A stretch of 64,000 bases of DNA from Chryseobacterium rhizosphaerae (GCF_003385455.1 NZ_QNUF01000007.1:140898-204897), one strand, 5' to 3'. Shown: positions 45,363 through 55,050, numbered from the stretch's first letter. Notes: a model not told the origin generated them from the sequence alone. Numbers and translations are program-made.

Positions 45363-45908
45363 TTATTTTCTTTTATCGGTTGATAAAATAGCATAACCAT
45401 AATTATCTGACCACCCAGATTGTAAAGGAAGTAATTTTCGGGTATGCGCTTCTCTTAGCATGCCGACTTTTTCTAAAACACTTATGGAGCCAATATTCTC
45501 AACTGCACAGCCAGCTTCTATCCTGTGAAGTTTCAAATTTTCAAAACCGAAATCCAGTATTTTATTTACACTTTCTGTTGCATATCCTTGATTCCAAAAT
45601 TTATAATGGAGCTGAAACCAGATTTCAGCGTTTTTATAATGTTCTTTTCCCAAATTAATTCCAATTAATCCAATAAATGTATCTTCATTAATCAAATTAA
45701 CTGCGAATGTCAATTTTTTGGCTTTTTCCTTATTGTTTTCCATCATCCATTTTTTCACCTTTTCTTCGGTTTCCTGAATGTTTTTTGGGACTTCTGAAGT
45801 ATTAAACCGGGCCGTTTCTTCTAAGGATTGCAATTCGAAAATGTTTTCAATATCATTTGCTGAGATAAGATTTAACTGTAATCTTTCTGTTCGTAAATTT
45901 ATGTTCAT
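45363..45908 (-). CDS. GNAT-family N-acetyltransferase (RimJ/RimL-like)
   Basis: The 181-residue protein has the GNAT core: LRTERLQLN at the start, AVNLINEDTFIGLIGIN (beta strands, about 70-90), WFQLHYKFWNQGYATESVNKIL with the acetyl-CoA loop (about 100-121) and the HRIEAGCAVENIGSISVLEKVGM segment (about 132-154). It acetylates the alpha-amino group of a protein or a small amine; the substrate is unknown. It sits between two pieces of duplicated sequence (see 45218-45300 and 46190-46278) and may have moved in between them. Confidence 0.88.
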   Translation of the reverse strand: MNINLRTERLQLNLISANDIENIFELQSLEETARFNTSEVPKNIQETEEKVKKWMMENNKEKAKKLTFAVNLINEDTFIGLIGINLGKEHYKNAEIWFQLHYKFWNQGYATESVNKILDFGFENLKLHRIEAGCAVENIGSISVLEKVGMLREAHTRKLLPLQSGWSDNYGYAILSTDKRK

Positions 45909-46189
45909 GTTTGTTTTCTAATGTTATACATGCCATTTTTATAAAATGTGACACCGCGTAAAAAGCACTAACCAAATTGAACGAAATTTAGTTTCACCTC
46001 AAACCCTATCTGATTTTTATTTTATAAATGCCTTGTATTTCCGATGAAACGAACTTACAAAAAAAATGATGGAATGGAAAACAGTGACAGCTCAGAAACC
46101 GGAATATTTCAATTTACAACTCCTGGTTGTCTCTGTACCTCAATCTTACTGACACCTATAGAAAAAATCAACTAGAACATGATAAAAAT

Positions 46190-46245
46190 ACTGTTCATAC
46201 GGCCAGTACTGGAGCAATGAGAATATGATGTAACAGGAAAGAAAA
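46190..46245 (+). pseudogene. Degraded 3' end of a copy of the 188-aa secreted-protein gene
   Basis: The sequence resembles 44890-44945: GTTCATAC...GCCAGTA...GA-ATATGATGTAACAGGAAAGAAAAA aligns with the coding end of the intact gene. In-frame stops and gaps are present. It joins directly to a copy of that gene's terminator. Confidence 0.6.
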
Positions 46246-46278
46246 AGGTCTGCTTACGTTGTAAAAGCAGACCTTTTT
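46242..46278. terminator. Duplicate terminator, now serving the response-regulator gene
   Basis: A 14-bp stem (AAAAAGGTCTGCTT / AAGCAGACCTTTTT) has a 9-nt loop, nearly the same as the hairpin at 45010-45045. It lies 14 bp past the stop of the leftward response-regulator gene and has T runs usable on either strand. Confidence 0.8.
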
Positions 46279-46291
46279 GCTGGATGATATG

Positions 46292-46921
46292 TTATTCGAT
46301 AATCAATCCGTATTCTATGGCTAGTTTAATAGCTGAACTAAGATTAGACGTTTGAAATTTTTCGATAAGATTTTTTCGGTGACTTTCTACGGTGTGTGGA
46401 CTGATAAAAAGCTTTTCCGCCATTTGATTGGTGGTAAGTCCTTTCGCTGCTTCGGCTAAGATTTCTTTTTCTCTTCGCGTTAATTTTGGAACCTGGTGTA
46501 AGCCATCCGATGATTTCTTCTCCAAAACAGACCTGGTTTGTGAGCATAAGAATCGGTCACCGGAATAGACGGTACTGATACCTTCCAGAATTTCGGAAAC
46601 TGAAGCATTTTTTTGAATATACCCCAAAGCACCTTCGGACAAGGTACTGTTAATCACGGGCAGTTCATTGTGAACGCTAAGCATAATAATCTGAAGGTTT
46701 TCGTACTTCTTCTTTAAAGGTTGTATAAGTTCTATGCTGTTGGTATCTACCAGATTGATGTCCAGCAGCAAAATATCGACAGCTTGTTTTGCCAGGCCGG
46801 CATTCATTTCTGAAACGCTTTTGAAACAATCTACAACATCTATCGTATCGCTGTTTCCTAAAATATTTTTCAACCCTTCTAATAGAAGTGGATGATCATC
46901 TGTTATGGCTACTTTTATCAT
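46292..46921 (-). CDS. LuxR/NarL-type response regulator
   Basis: The 209-residue protein has a receiver domain (about 1-120) with the acidic pocket in VAITDDHPLLLEGL and the phosphorylatable Asp in DILLLDINLVD near residue 53. A LuxR-type HTH follows (about 143-205, LTRREKEILAEAAKGLTTNQMAEKLFISPHTVESHRKNL). It is the partner of the histidine kinase encoded 2 bp upstream. Target genes are unknown, but the genes further upstream on this strand are candidates. The 3' end of this gene is duplicated as a fragment at 45218-45300. Confidence 0.93.
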   Translation of the reverse strand: MIKVAITDDHPLLLEGLKNILGNSDTIDVVDCFKSVSEMNAGLAKQAVDILLLDINLVDTNSIELIQPLKKKYENLQIIMLSVHNELPVINSTLSEGALGYIQKNASVSEILEGISTVYSGDRFLCSQTRSVLEKKSSDGLHQVPKLTRREKEILAEAAKGLTTNQMAEKLFISPHTVESHRKNLIEKFQTSNLSSAIKLAIEYGLIIE

Positions 46922-46923
46922 GT

Positions 46924-49131
46924 CTAATGAATAGGAATTTGAAGTTCTATACTGGTCCCAATATTTTGTTCGGAGGTGATATTCATCGTTCCTTTTAAAA
47001 ACTGGACTCTTGATTCTATATTGTGAAACCCTGCTGTTTTTCTTACGTTTAAGCCTGTAAGGTCAAAACCTTTGCCGTTGTCTTCAACTGTAAGATTCAA
47101 TACATTTTCTTCTTCACTTATCTGAATAATAATTTCGGAAGTATCAGCATGTTTTATGGCATTGTTCACCAATTCCTGGATGATTCTGTATAGGATCAGT
47201 TGCTTTTCCTCTGATATGGAATTGGTGTAATTGATAAATTCTGTGTGGATCTCTAATGTGCTATTGGACACGCGGGAAGCAAACTCCTGAATGGCGACTT
47301 CCAACCCATATTTCATTAGTAGATCGGGCATTAAATTATGTGCTACACGTCTCAGCTCCTCTACAGCACCATCAATCTGGGTAATGGATTTTGAAATTTC
47401 ATGTTCTATACTTTCGGATTTGTGAGGGTCTAAAGAAGACAGCTGAAGTTTGGTTCCTGAAAGCAAGCCGCCCAATCCATCATGAAGATCACGGGCTAAA
47501 CGGCCACGTTCCTGTTCCTGCCCTTCCAACAACGCTGTAAGTGTGGATATTTTTGAATTTTGTTTCTCTTTCTCCATAGCTAAAGCATGCAATTCGTCTC
47601 TTTGCTTCATTGATTTTGCACGTTGTTTATACGCATACAGCAGTAAGATGATCAAAACGATAAAAATGAAAATAAAAACAATGTAATAGGTATTGATCTT
47701 TTCTTTGAACGTCAACAGCTTTTTAAAGTTGTTGATATCATTGTTTTTCTGTTCGGTTTCTAACTTTGCCAACCGAAGTTGCTGTTCTTTTTTCTCCGAT
47801 TCCAATTCTGAAAACTTCAGTCGCTCTCGTTGATTTTCTTCCACTAATTTTAAGTTGTTATAAACCTGCTCACGTTGTGCCCGCACTATGTTGATCAACT
47901 TAATTTGCTGTGCTTTTTTATCACTTTCCAGCTGTAATTTTATATACTTCTGTTCCTGCCGTTCTTTGTCGAACTGAGATTCTAACCTTTTGGTAATATC
48001 CAGTTTTTCCTGATCATAAATACTTTTGTATTTGTTGACATAACTTTTATAATAATTAAGGGCTTCTTTGTAATTGCCTTGCTCTTCGCTAAGTTGGGAT
48101 AAAGATTCAAGAATAGATAATTCTATATTATGATCTCTAACTGGGCTTTTTCCGATTTCCATAGAAGCTTTCAGAAAGTAAGATTTTGCTAAATCATAGT
48201 CTTTATCCTGTACAGCTAACTCTGCCAAAATACCAAATGAGGAAGCTATATGAATGGCGTCACCGGTTTCCAGGCTCACGGTATTGGCTAATTGAGCATA
48301 TTTCATCGCCTTATCTTTATCAAAACCAGTATACAGATTGGCTAAATTGATGGCTGCATAGGAAAGGTTCGTCTTGTTGAGCATAGCCTCTTTATTCTTA
48401 TTGAAAGTCGCAATAGACTGCAAATAATACTGTTCTGCTTTATTTCTCAACCCTACATCCGATGGATTTTGACCGTATTTTTGTTCATATACATACCCCA
48501 TCCGCATATAGGCATCGAAGATAAGGTTGGGGTCATGCTGTTTGGAGGCCAGCAACAAAAACTGCTTACTGTATTTTTCTTCCAGCTGGTATTCATTCAG
48601 GTTGGAATAAATAGTGGATAATTCTTTGGCTGTATTACCAAATCTTCCGTACAGTGTAGAAGTCGTTGGTGAGTTTTCGTAGTATTGAATAGCTTTCAGA
48701 TAAGCGGCAACCGCATCAGTCGTTTTATTATTACGTATCAGAATCCACCCTTTTGCATATTGAAAATAACCTTTAGCTTCGTTACTGTTCGTTTTTAAGC
48801 TATACACATTGGCCATGTCAAGACTTTTCAAAGCTTCAGTTCCTTTGTTATCAAGTCGATAATTCATAGCTTGAACAGCATACAAGATGGTGGCATATTT
48901 CCCATCAGCTTGTTTTCTAGCAATGGAAATACTGGTTTCCAAAACCTGGTAAGATTTTGATTTTAAGTTATGTAAAAATAATGCTTTCGCGTATTTGGGA
49001 GCCAGATCCAACTGCTCTATTGTTTTATTTGAAGCATTGTTATATTCCCTCTCTAATTGGCTTACAACATCCTGTGCCTGAGCAAAAAAAGAACAAATAA
49101 ACAAAGTAAATATAAATAACAACCTGTACAT
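46924..49131 (-). CDS. TPR sensor histidine kinase (HisKA_3 type)
   Basis: The 735-residue protein starts at MYRLLFIFTLFICSF. An in-frame Met 18 codons upstream would hide the signal peptide and is rejected. The periplasmic part (about 20-400) is a TPR solenoid. A coiled coil rich in Glu, Lys and Gln and one transmembrane helix follow (about 480-500, VFIFIFIVLIILLLY). The HisKA_3 box is GRLARDLHDGLGGL with the phospho-acceptor His near 545. The HATPase domain has IIQELVNNAIKHA and VEDNGKGFDLTGL. It passes signals to the LuxR-type regulator 2 bp downstream. Confidence 0.93.
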   Translation of the reverse strand: MYRLLFIFTLFICSFFAQAQDVVSQLEREYNNASNKTIEQLDLAPKYAKALFLHNLKSKSYQVLETSISIARKQADGKYATILYAVQAMNYRLDNKGTEALKSLDMANVYSLKTNSNEAKGYFQYAKGWILIRNNKTTDAVAAYLKAIQYYENSPTTSTLYGRFGNTAKELSTIYSNLNEYQLEEKYSKQFLLLASKQHDPNLIFDAYMRMGYVYEQKYGQNPSDVGLRNKAEQYYLQSIATFNKNKEAMLNKTNLSYAAINLANLYTGFDKDKAMKYAQLANTVSLETGDAIHIASSFGILAELAVQDKDYDLAKSYFLKASMEIGKSPVRDHNIELSILESLSQLSEEQGNYKEALNYYKSYVNKYKSIYDQEKLDITKRLESQFDKERQEQKYIKLQLESDKKAQQIKLINIVRAQREQVYNNLKLVEENQRERLKFSELESEKKEQQLRLAKLETEQKNNDINNFKKLLTFKEKINTYYIVFIFIFIVLIILLLYAYKQRAKSMKQRDELHALAMEKEKQNSKISTLTALLEGQEQERGRLARDLHDGLGGLLSGTKLQLSSLDPHKSESIEHEISKSITQIDGAVEELRRVAHNLMPDLLMKYGLEVAIQEFASRVSNSTLEIHTEFINYTNSISEEKQLILYRIIQELVNNAIKHADTSEIIIQISEEENVLNLTVEDNGKGFDLTGLNVRKTAGFHNIESRVQFLKGTMNITSEQNIGTSIELQIPIH

Positions 49132-49193
49132 CAAACCCTTAACTCTATTAAATTTTATTATTGTAAAGAACGTAAATATAGGCAAAATACCAG

Positions 49194-51662
49194 CTAGTCT
49201 ATTTCGAAACCATGCTGTTCAGCGAAAGATTTCCACTTCTGAAATTTCTTATCATTTTTAAATGTCGGATCTTCTCCATAGAAGTATACCAGGCGTTGCG
49301 TGGCATATTCATAGGCGCTGTAAGCATTAGCTTGCTCGTAGTACTTAATGGCTTTTTTCAAATCTGATTGTATACCCATCCCATGTTCGTAGATAATGCC
49401 ATAATAGATGCCTGAATAAGACTGATCATAGTCTTTCTTCAGATACACCAAAAGATTTTTATAATCTCTTAACTGATAATAGATTTCTGAAATTTTATCG
49501 TAATTATAGTAGTATTTTTTCTCAGCCTTTTGATAAAAATCCAAAGCTTTATCGTAATCCTGTATGACATCCTCTCCGAAATAATACAGATCCCCAAGGT
49601 TGGCTAGCGCCATTCCGTCACCAAGCTCAGCACTTTTCTCGTAGGCCCGAATCGCTTTTTTGATATTCAAAGAATACCCTATTCCATTGTGATACAAAGC
49701 GCCTATATTATTCCAGGCTACGGGATGATTTTGTTGTGCTGCTTTCTCGTAACAGTCAATCCCTTTCTGTGGGTCAAACAACACTTCAATTTCAGGATCG
49801 GTGAATAATATACCCATTTCTACCCAGCTATCGATGTCGTTTCTTTGAGCAGATAATTCAAACAGGCGCAATGCCTCCTTATAATTTTGATTTTCCTTTG
49901 CGTCAAAAGCCATTTTTTTAATGATTTCAACATCCATGAACTGTTCGGAATTGCTGCCGGCACTATCTTTCCAACGAGTATAAAAGGAATTAAAGTATTC
50001 TAAGTCTTTTCCCCGAAATGAATACCGATCCAGATAAATAGATCCATACTCAGCCACCTCCACCACCTGAATGCTTCTGTCTTCATTGATTCTCAACATA
50101 TGTTCACCCTGATACAGAAACAGCAAGCCTTCATCGGCTCTATAATTCAAAGGATTAGAAATATAATCATATAATTTTTCTGACAAAGCATTTTCAAAAT
50201 CAAACAATTGATACCCTTCTTTCTTTTGAACCGATAAAAACCCATTTTCCAAATAATGGATCTTTTTAATTTCAGAATGAGGAGTAATTAACCAACTCTC
50301 ATTGTCTGCATCGAAAAGTCCCAATCCGTTTTGGACTTCCAGGGTAAACACATTGTTTTTATATCCGATACTCGATTCTGCTTTTACTTTGGTAATGTGT
50401 TCATTTTCTAACAGAAACTGATGTTTTAAGGTATTATAAATCTTCCAGTTTTTGTCTTTGCGAACCGCCAGTGTTTCAAAATTATCTATTAAAATCAGTT
50501 GATCAGCTTTATCGATTATAAGATTACCCTTTTCATCTATCAGTCTGCCTTTTTTGTCAAATTTATTCGGTTTGATCCAGAAACAGGTACTGGCATTTAG
50601 GATACTATCTTCTACAAAATCACCCAGATAATTTCCTTCTTTCGTATAATATCTACGCTTGCGGGTTCCTTTTTGTCTGGTAAAAAACAATTCCGGAAAG
50701 TAATCATATTCATAAGGCGTTTCACTGTCAACGGGAAGAAGAAGTCTGCTTTCATCGTCATAAACTCCGAATTTCCCATCTTTTTCTACCCCTAAAAATC
50801 CATAGGTCAGTTTTTCGATTGTGCCATAATCAGCAGGAACCAACCAGGTTTTTGAATAAACTTTTAAAATCCCTGATTTGCCGTTCACTTTGACCTCTCC
50901 TAAAGGTTCCTGTGCAAAATCGAACACATCAAAAGCATCTTCATATATTGGAGGAACCAATTCTTTTCCGTCACTCTGCAGGTAACCGAACCGCTCACCT
51001 TTTTGAATTACTGATATGCCGTAATTATAGTCTGCTTCAAAAATTTCATCATATATGGCCGGAGCTAAAATAGCGCCTTTTGCGTCCTTCAGTCCAAATT
51101 TTCCACTTTCTTCAAATACAGAAGATGCTACTTTCTTATAAGCAAGCTCCTCAAAATAGCCCAATCCGTAATTGATCCAGTCGGTTTGTAAAATATCGAG
51201 AAATGACGAGTAACCGTATGGTGAAAACAAAGAGTCTAATAATGAAAGATTCTGAGTTTCTACTGCTTTTTTATACAGTTTATTTTTCTGCTGAATCTCT
51301 ACCAGCCATTCCTTAGCCTGTACTTTATGCTTTTCTTCGTTCATATTAAACACATCCGTTGCATCCAGTACGAAGGAATCATACGGTAATGCTTCCAGGA
51401 ACTCAAACATTGTATTGACAGGTTCGTAGTAAGCTTTTTTGTAGTGCAATTGGTAGGTATCAGCCAGTAAATTGAAGAAGTAGCGCAGGCGAATAATTCC
51501 CTGTTCTTTGTTAGAGAAAAACTCAACGCCTTCCACTTTGATGTCTTCTGCAATAAGTGGGTACAGCAATAATGGAATTTCATAGTTCCACTCGCCTAAA
51601 TAGGTATCGAACGATTGATTTGTTTTCTGATCGTAATTGTATAGATAAATACGGTGTGCCAT
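49194..51662 (-). CDS. WG-repeat and Sel1-repeat protein, 822 aa
   Basis: An N-terminal unassigned region (about 1-190, starting MAHRIYLYNYD) is followed by WG (KWG-type) repeats from about 190 to 350, e.g. FGLKDAKGAILAPAIYDEIF and GYLQSDGKELVPPIYED. Sel1-like helical repeats follow from about 625 to 790, e.g. YEKAAQQNHPVAWNNIGALY and YEKSAELGDGMALANLGDLY. There is no signal peptide, so it is probably cytosolic. WG proteins are suspected scaffolds or binding proteins. It lies 62 bp upstream of the histidine kinase and 22 bp after the 405-aa gene, so all may form one operon. Confidence 0.82.
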   Translation of the reverse strand: MAHRIYLYNYDQKTNQSFDTYLGEWNYEIPLLLYPLIAEDIKVEGVEFFSNKEQGIIRLRYFFNLLADTYQLHYKKAYYEPVNTMFEFLEALPYDSFVLDATDVFNMNEEKHKVQAKEWLVEIQQKNKLYKKAVETQNLSLLDSLFSPYGYSSFLDILQTDWINYGLGYFEELAYKKVASSVFEESGKFGLKDAKGAILAPAIYDEIFEADYNYGISVIQKGERFGYLQSDGKELVPPIYEDAFDVFDFAQEPLGEVKVNGKSGILKVYSKTWLVPADYGTIEKLTYGFLGVEKDGKFGVYDDESRLLLPVDSETPYEYDYFPELFFTRQKGTRKRRYYTKEGNYLGDFVEDSILNASTCFWIKPNKFDKKGRLIDEKGNLIIDKADQLILIDNFETLAVRKDKNWKIYNTLKHQFLLENEHITKVKAESSIGYKNNVFTLEVQNGLGLFDADNESWLITPHSEIKKIHYLENGFLSVQKKEGYQLFDFENALSEKLYDYISNPLNYRADEGLLFLYQGEHMLRINEDRSIQVVEVAEYGSIYLDRYSFRGKDLEYFNSFYTRWKDSAGSNSEQFMDVEIIKKMAFDAKENQNYKEALRLFELSAQRNDIDSWVEMGILFTDPEIEVLFDPQKGIDCYEKAAQQNHPVAWNNIGALYHNGIGYSLNIKKAIRAYEKSAELGDGMALANLGDLYYFGEDVIQDYDKALDFYQKAEKKYYYNYDKISEIYYQLRDYKNLLVYLKKDYDQSYSGIYYGIIYEHGMGIQSDLKKAIKYYEQANAYSAYEYATQRLVYFYGEDPTFKNDKKFQKWKSFAEQHGFEID

Positions 51663-51683
51663 ATAGATATACTATGTGTGGTT

Positions 51684-52901
51684 TTAACAGTTATAATACG
51701 CTTCAGGAATTTCAACTGATTTTTTTGTCATTTGCTCCAATTGCCCAGCAAACTGGTCGAAGAAATAAGTGTCTTCTATAAAAACATACAGATAATCTTC
51801 GGTTGTAAGATGAACCATAAAATCGGCATATCCGGATCCTTTTGCGGGAAGAACATTCTGAAGTGTAAAATATGTAATTTTTTCAAGGTCTAAAATCAAT
51901 GCTGTATCTGTTCCTGCAAATCCAATTTTATGATTAACACTGTCGAGCCAGATACCACTTTTCTCTTTCAATAATTCTTTTACTTTTAGTGGAATATGCT
52001 TTACTCCATCATGATCAATATATTTAACATTTATATCTAATTTATTGGGGAATGATAGTAATCCGGATATTTCCATCACTTCTTCATATTCTTTATTTTC
52101 TAAAAAAGACTTGTATTCACGCTTGTTATAGAAATGAAGCGATGTACTTCCATCGTCATAAGCATACTCTTCATCATAGGTATAACAAATAGAAGCATTT
52201 ATACCATTGGCCAAAGCAAATTGCAGATAACACTGGTCATCTCTTTCATAACCGTATTGATTAATATCAACATCGTCATCAATCCAGAGTTCGCGTAGTT
52301 TTTTGTAGCTTTTATCGGTATTGGTTTCATCATACAGATCTACAAAAAACTCCTGTACAGGACGATTAGTACTGACGTTGTCTGCATACACCTCCAATTG
52401 ATCAATAAGGATACCTTCTATTCTGACCGGATATTTGAATCTTAAATATTGAGCGCCAAAATCGGTAAAATAAGCTTCTATACAACCCAATGCTTCCAAT
52501 TGCTCGTAAGTAGTGTCCCAGGATATCATCTGTTTAGGCTCTGTATATACCTCGTAGCCAAAATCACCATCATTCAGATACTCGTCCAGGATCTGGTAAT
52601 TCTGAGGCATTTTTTTTGCCCAAATTTTCACTTTCTCATCTTCTTTTCTAGCTTTACATACGGCAAAAAAAGTTTCGTCATCAAAACGAAATCTATCCGA
52701 CAGTTTGTGATACACTTCTCCAAACCCCTGTAATTCAGTAGATATATAGTGTTGATGATCTGCAAAAACAAACAAAAAAGGCACATTTCCTAAAATCTGT
52801 GCGTAAGCATATTTTAATGACTGAATGTTTGCATTCTCAACATTACCATGATCTTTATAAAAAAGTATATCTCCTTCTATCCAGATTTCTTTATTTTCCA
52901 T
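51684..52901 (-). CDS. Acidic cytosolic protein of unknown function, 405 aa
   Basis: I do not recognise this protein. It is rich in Asp, Glu, Tyr and Phe, without signal peptide, membrane segment or known motif. The start MENKEIWIEGDILFYKDHG and several WIDDD/YDEEYAYDD-like acidic stretches are its main features. It lies 22 bp before the WG/Sel1 gene and 48 bp after the 254-aa gene on the same strand, so it is probably co-transcribed with them. Its acidic nature is reminiscent of immunity or ligand-sensing proteins, but no function can be claimed. Confidence 0.68.
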   Translation of the reverse strand: MENKEIWIEGDILFYKDHGNVENANIQSLKYAYAQILGNVPFLFVFADHQHYISTELQGFGEVYHKLSDRFRFDDETFFAVCKARKEDEKVKIWAKKMPQNYQILDEYLNDGDFGYEVYTEPKQMISWDTTYEQLEALGCIEAYFTDFGAQYLRFKYPVRIEGILIDQLEVYADNVSTNRPVQEFFVDLYDETNTDKSYKKLRELWIDDDVDINQYGYERDDQCYLQFALANGINASICYTYDEEYAYDDGSTSLHFYNKREYKSFLENKEYEEVMEISGLLSFPNKLDINVKYIDHDGVKHIPLKVKELLKEKSGIWLDSVNHKIGFAGTDTALILDLEKITYFTLQNVLPAKGSGYADFMVHLTTEDYLYVFIEDTYFFDQFAGQLEQMTKKSVEIPEAYYNC

Positions 52902-52948
52902 TTACTGTTTCTCTTACTATATTTCACAAAGTTGAATTTTCTGTCAGA

Positions 52949-53713
52949 TTAAGTGTATTCTAAACAAATGACGGCTTTTTTAAGCTCTTTGTCATAAAAT
53001 AAATATAACAGATCTGCTGCTGAATTCTGGAAATCATAGCCTTCCATACATCCGATATAATCCATCAATGTATCATCATTTTTATAAGGTTTCTCAATCA
53101 GGTTATCTGCACCAAAGTGAGTTTCTTCTACAGGAAGAGAGGCGGTATTCAGCTCATCAAAAACCTCATACACTTTCTTTTGCAAACGTTCCTCTGCATA
53201 TTCTGAGTAATCATCTTTCTCCAGATCTTCAACCGTAAGCTTACGCAAACGTTCTAAACGACGGATATCATCTACCATTAAACCTGGCCGATAACTGTCT
53301 TTATCATAAAGCTTATTGTGTTTTTGGTAATATTCTTTTTTCAATTGATACATGGCTTCATTCATATTGTATTCAATTTCTAAATCGGAATAACTGTTCC
53401 CATAATCTTCCGGAGAGATCTCGGTATGGGCTGAAAAATAGTTCCAGTCTGCATCAAATTTGTATTTGCCTTCCATTACATCAAAACCAAACATATCTGC
53501 TTTGGTATATTCTGTATGATATTCCGGTTTATTTTCCCCAACACAGCCATCGTAAATTTCCTTTACAGAAACAATATGAAGCCATTGATCTTCTGAGGGA
53601 TTAATAATTTTTAAATTAATTGAACAAATGGGAAGAAAATATTTTTTATGATTTTCGATATCATCATAAAATACGTCTTCATATTCCGGGAAAATCTTTA
53701 TTAAATCTGTCAT
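52949..53713 (-). CDS. Acidic cytosolic protein of unknown function, 254 aa
   Basis: I do not recognise this protein. It is acidic and Tyr-rich, with a helical middle (LERLRKLTVEDLEKDDYSEYAEERL near 155-180) and no signal peptide. It starts 27 bp from a palindromic repeat element and is the most upstream gene of the five-gene minus-strand set that ends with the response regulator. No family assignment is possible by eye. Confidence 0.65.
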   Translation of the reverse strand: MTDLIKIFPEYEDVFYDDIENHKKYFLPICSINLKIINPSEDQWLHIVSVKEIYDGCVGENKPEYHTEYTKADMFGFDVMEGKYKFDADWNYFSAHTEISPEDYGNSYSDLEIEYNMNEAMYQLKKEYYQKHNKLYDKDSYRPGLMVDDIRRLERLRKLTVEDLEKDDYSEYAEERLQKKVYEVFDELNTASLPVEETHFGADNLIEKPYKNDDTLMDYIGCMEGYDFQNSAADLLYLFYDKELKKAVICLEYT

Positions 53714-53739
53714 ATTATTTTCTTAAGTCTGTTTAAATG

Positions 53740-53869
53740 TTACCACAAAAGTCACAAAAGATTTTTAAACACTTAAGCTATTTAAGTTATATACTTTGTG
53801 TATAAGAAGTACCCTAAAGTTTTGTTGAAAATCAAAGATTTTCATCTTATGTGAACTTAATTGTGGTAA
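53740..53869. repeat. Palindrome-ended intergenic repeat element, 130 bp
   Basis: The ends TTACCACAA (53740-53748) and TTGTGGTAA (53861-53869) are perfect inverted repeats. Inside are further complementary stretches, e.g. AAAATCAAAGATTTT and AGCTATTTAAGTTATATA. It holds no gene and looks like a small dispersed element (MITE or REP-like) of the type common in Chryseobacterium intergenic regions. Confidence 0.6.
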
Positions 53870-53942
53870 AATCCTTTTCGCCTATCTTCCATATCATACT
53901 GAAATTTGACATTTGAAACTTCTTCTTATTAAATCTATCATT

Positions 53943-54392
53943 TTATTTTCTTATAAGTTTTAGCTGTTCTCCTTCTTTTGCAAGGTTAAAAGACATGACT
54001 TTGGATGGTTTGAATGTTTGTGTAGGCACGTCACAAAATTCAGATTTTCTAATGCTATCGACTTCCATTTTTATCTGGTTAGCTTCCGTAAAATAATATC
54101 TGCCATGTATCTCTGTGAAGCAATCGTTTCCACATTGCCATGCATCATAGCTTTTGAATTTTTCTTCATCCAAAAATTTTACCGCGTGAAAGTTGAAGAT
54201 CAATGCAGTATCTCTTGGAGACATATAATAGATTTTTCCACCATCCGGAATAATAAGTCCTCCTTCATTCACAATCCACTCCGTATTTTTCAAATAATTC
54301 GGGAAATTTGTTTTTTTTCTTTCAGAATCTTTGCAACTTAAGGTCATTACCAAAATGATGCTCAAAAATGAGAAAACAAAAGTATTTTTCAT
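53943..54392 (-). CDS. Lipoprotein of unknown function, 149 aa
   Basis: The signal peptide has a lipobox (VMTLSCKDSERKK, Cys20). The mature part is small and has three further Cys (in WQCGNDC and EFCDVP), probably forming a disulfide. The residues after the lipid Cys are basic, so it is unlikely to be surface-exported. The family is unknown. It is one of several small exported proteins on this strand. Confidence 0.65.
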   Translation of the reverse strand: MKNTFVFSFLSIILVMTLSCKDSERKKTNFPNYLKNTEWIVNEGGLIIPDGGKIYYMSPRDTALIFNFHAVKFLDEEKFKSYDAWQCGNDCFTEIHGRYYFTEANQIKMEVDSIRKSEFCDVPTQTFKPSKVMSFNLAKEGEQLKLIRK

Positions 54393-54456
54393 TGTAGCTT
54401 AGTTTATCATTGCTTATTCAGTTTTCTCCAAAGCCCATATTATCATTTTCAAGTAT

Positions 54457-54984
54457 TTAAATTTTGGGAAAGAAATTAAAGCTCTGTTGGGCAAGAAGCT
54501 TTGGTTTTGTCGCTGATGTATCATTGATCCGTTCTTCATATAATTCTATTCTTATGATTTTAATATCATTAGGTATTTTATAGGTTTCATCTTTTGTGTA
54601 ATTATATCCCAGCACATCAGCATTTTCTTTACCAAGAACTTTTTTGATTTCCACGTAATACTTCAGCGTAACAGTATTCCCACTTTGCGCTCCCCTTTCA
54701 AAACGAATTTTTCTCACCTTATGAATGGAATGTCCACTGGAACTGATATTTCCCTGTATACAAAATGTAAGTGTTCCGGCATTTTTGGAAAGCATAAAAA
54801 TGAGGGGATCAAGGCGTTCAGTAACTTCCTTTCGAGTGGTATATGTATGTGTTTTACCTGTTTCAGGAATTTCTTTTGTAACCTGTTTGGGCTCACTATA
54901 AATACTGGAAATTTTTAATTTTTGAGCATTTGTTTTACAACCAGATATCACTAAAAATGAAGTTAAAATCATGAGGTTTTTCAC
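54457..54984 (-). CDS. Lipoprotein of unknown function, 175 aa
   Basis: The lipobox VISGCKTNAQK gives Cys16. The mature domain is beta-rich, with a YTTRKEVTERLDPLIF segment and a C-terminal strand-rich region. It has no known motif. Its spacing to the neighbours (65-70 bp) suggests separate or loosely linked transcription. Confidence 0.65.
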   Translation of the reverse strand: MKNLMILTSFLVISGCKTNAQKLKISSIYSEPKQVTKEIPETGKTHTYTTRKEVTERLDPLIFMLSKNAGTLTFCIQGNISSSGHSIHKVRKIRFERGAQSGNTVTLKYYVEIKKVLGKENADVLGYNYTKDETYKIPNDIKIIRIELYEERINDTSATKPKLLAQQSFNFFPKI

Positions 54985-55050
54985 CGCTTTATTTTTAAAT
55001 AAAGATAATTAAAGGAGGCGGACATAAATATCCCTGATAATGGTGGTTTT

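Noticed and set aside
49132..49185. Longer start of the TPR histidine kinase
   Set aside because: It would bury the signal peptide MYRLLFIFTLFICSF behind 18 residues.
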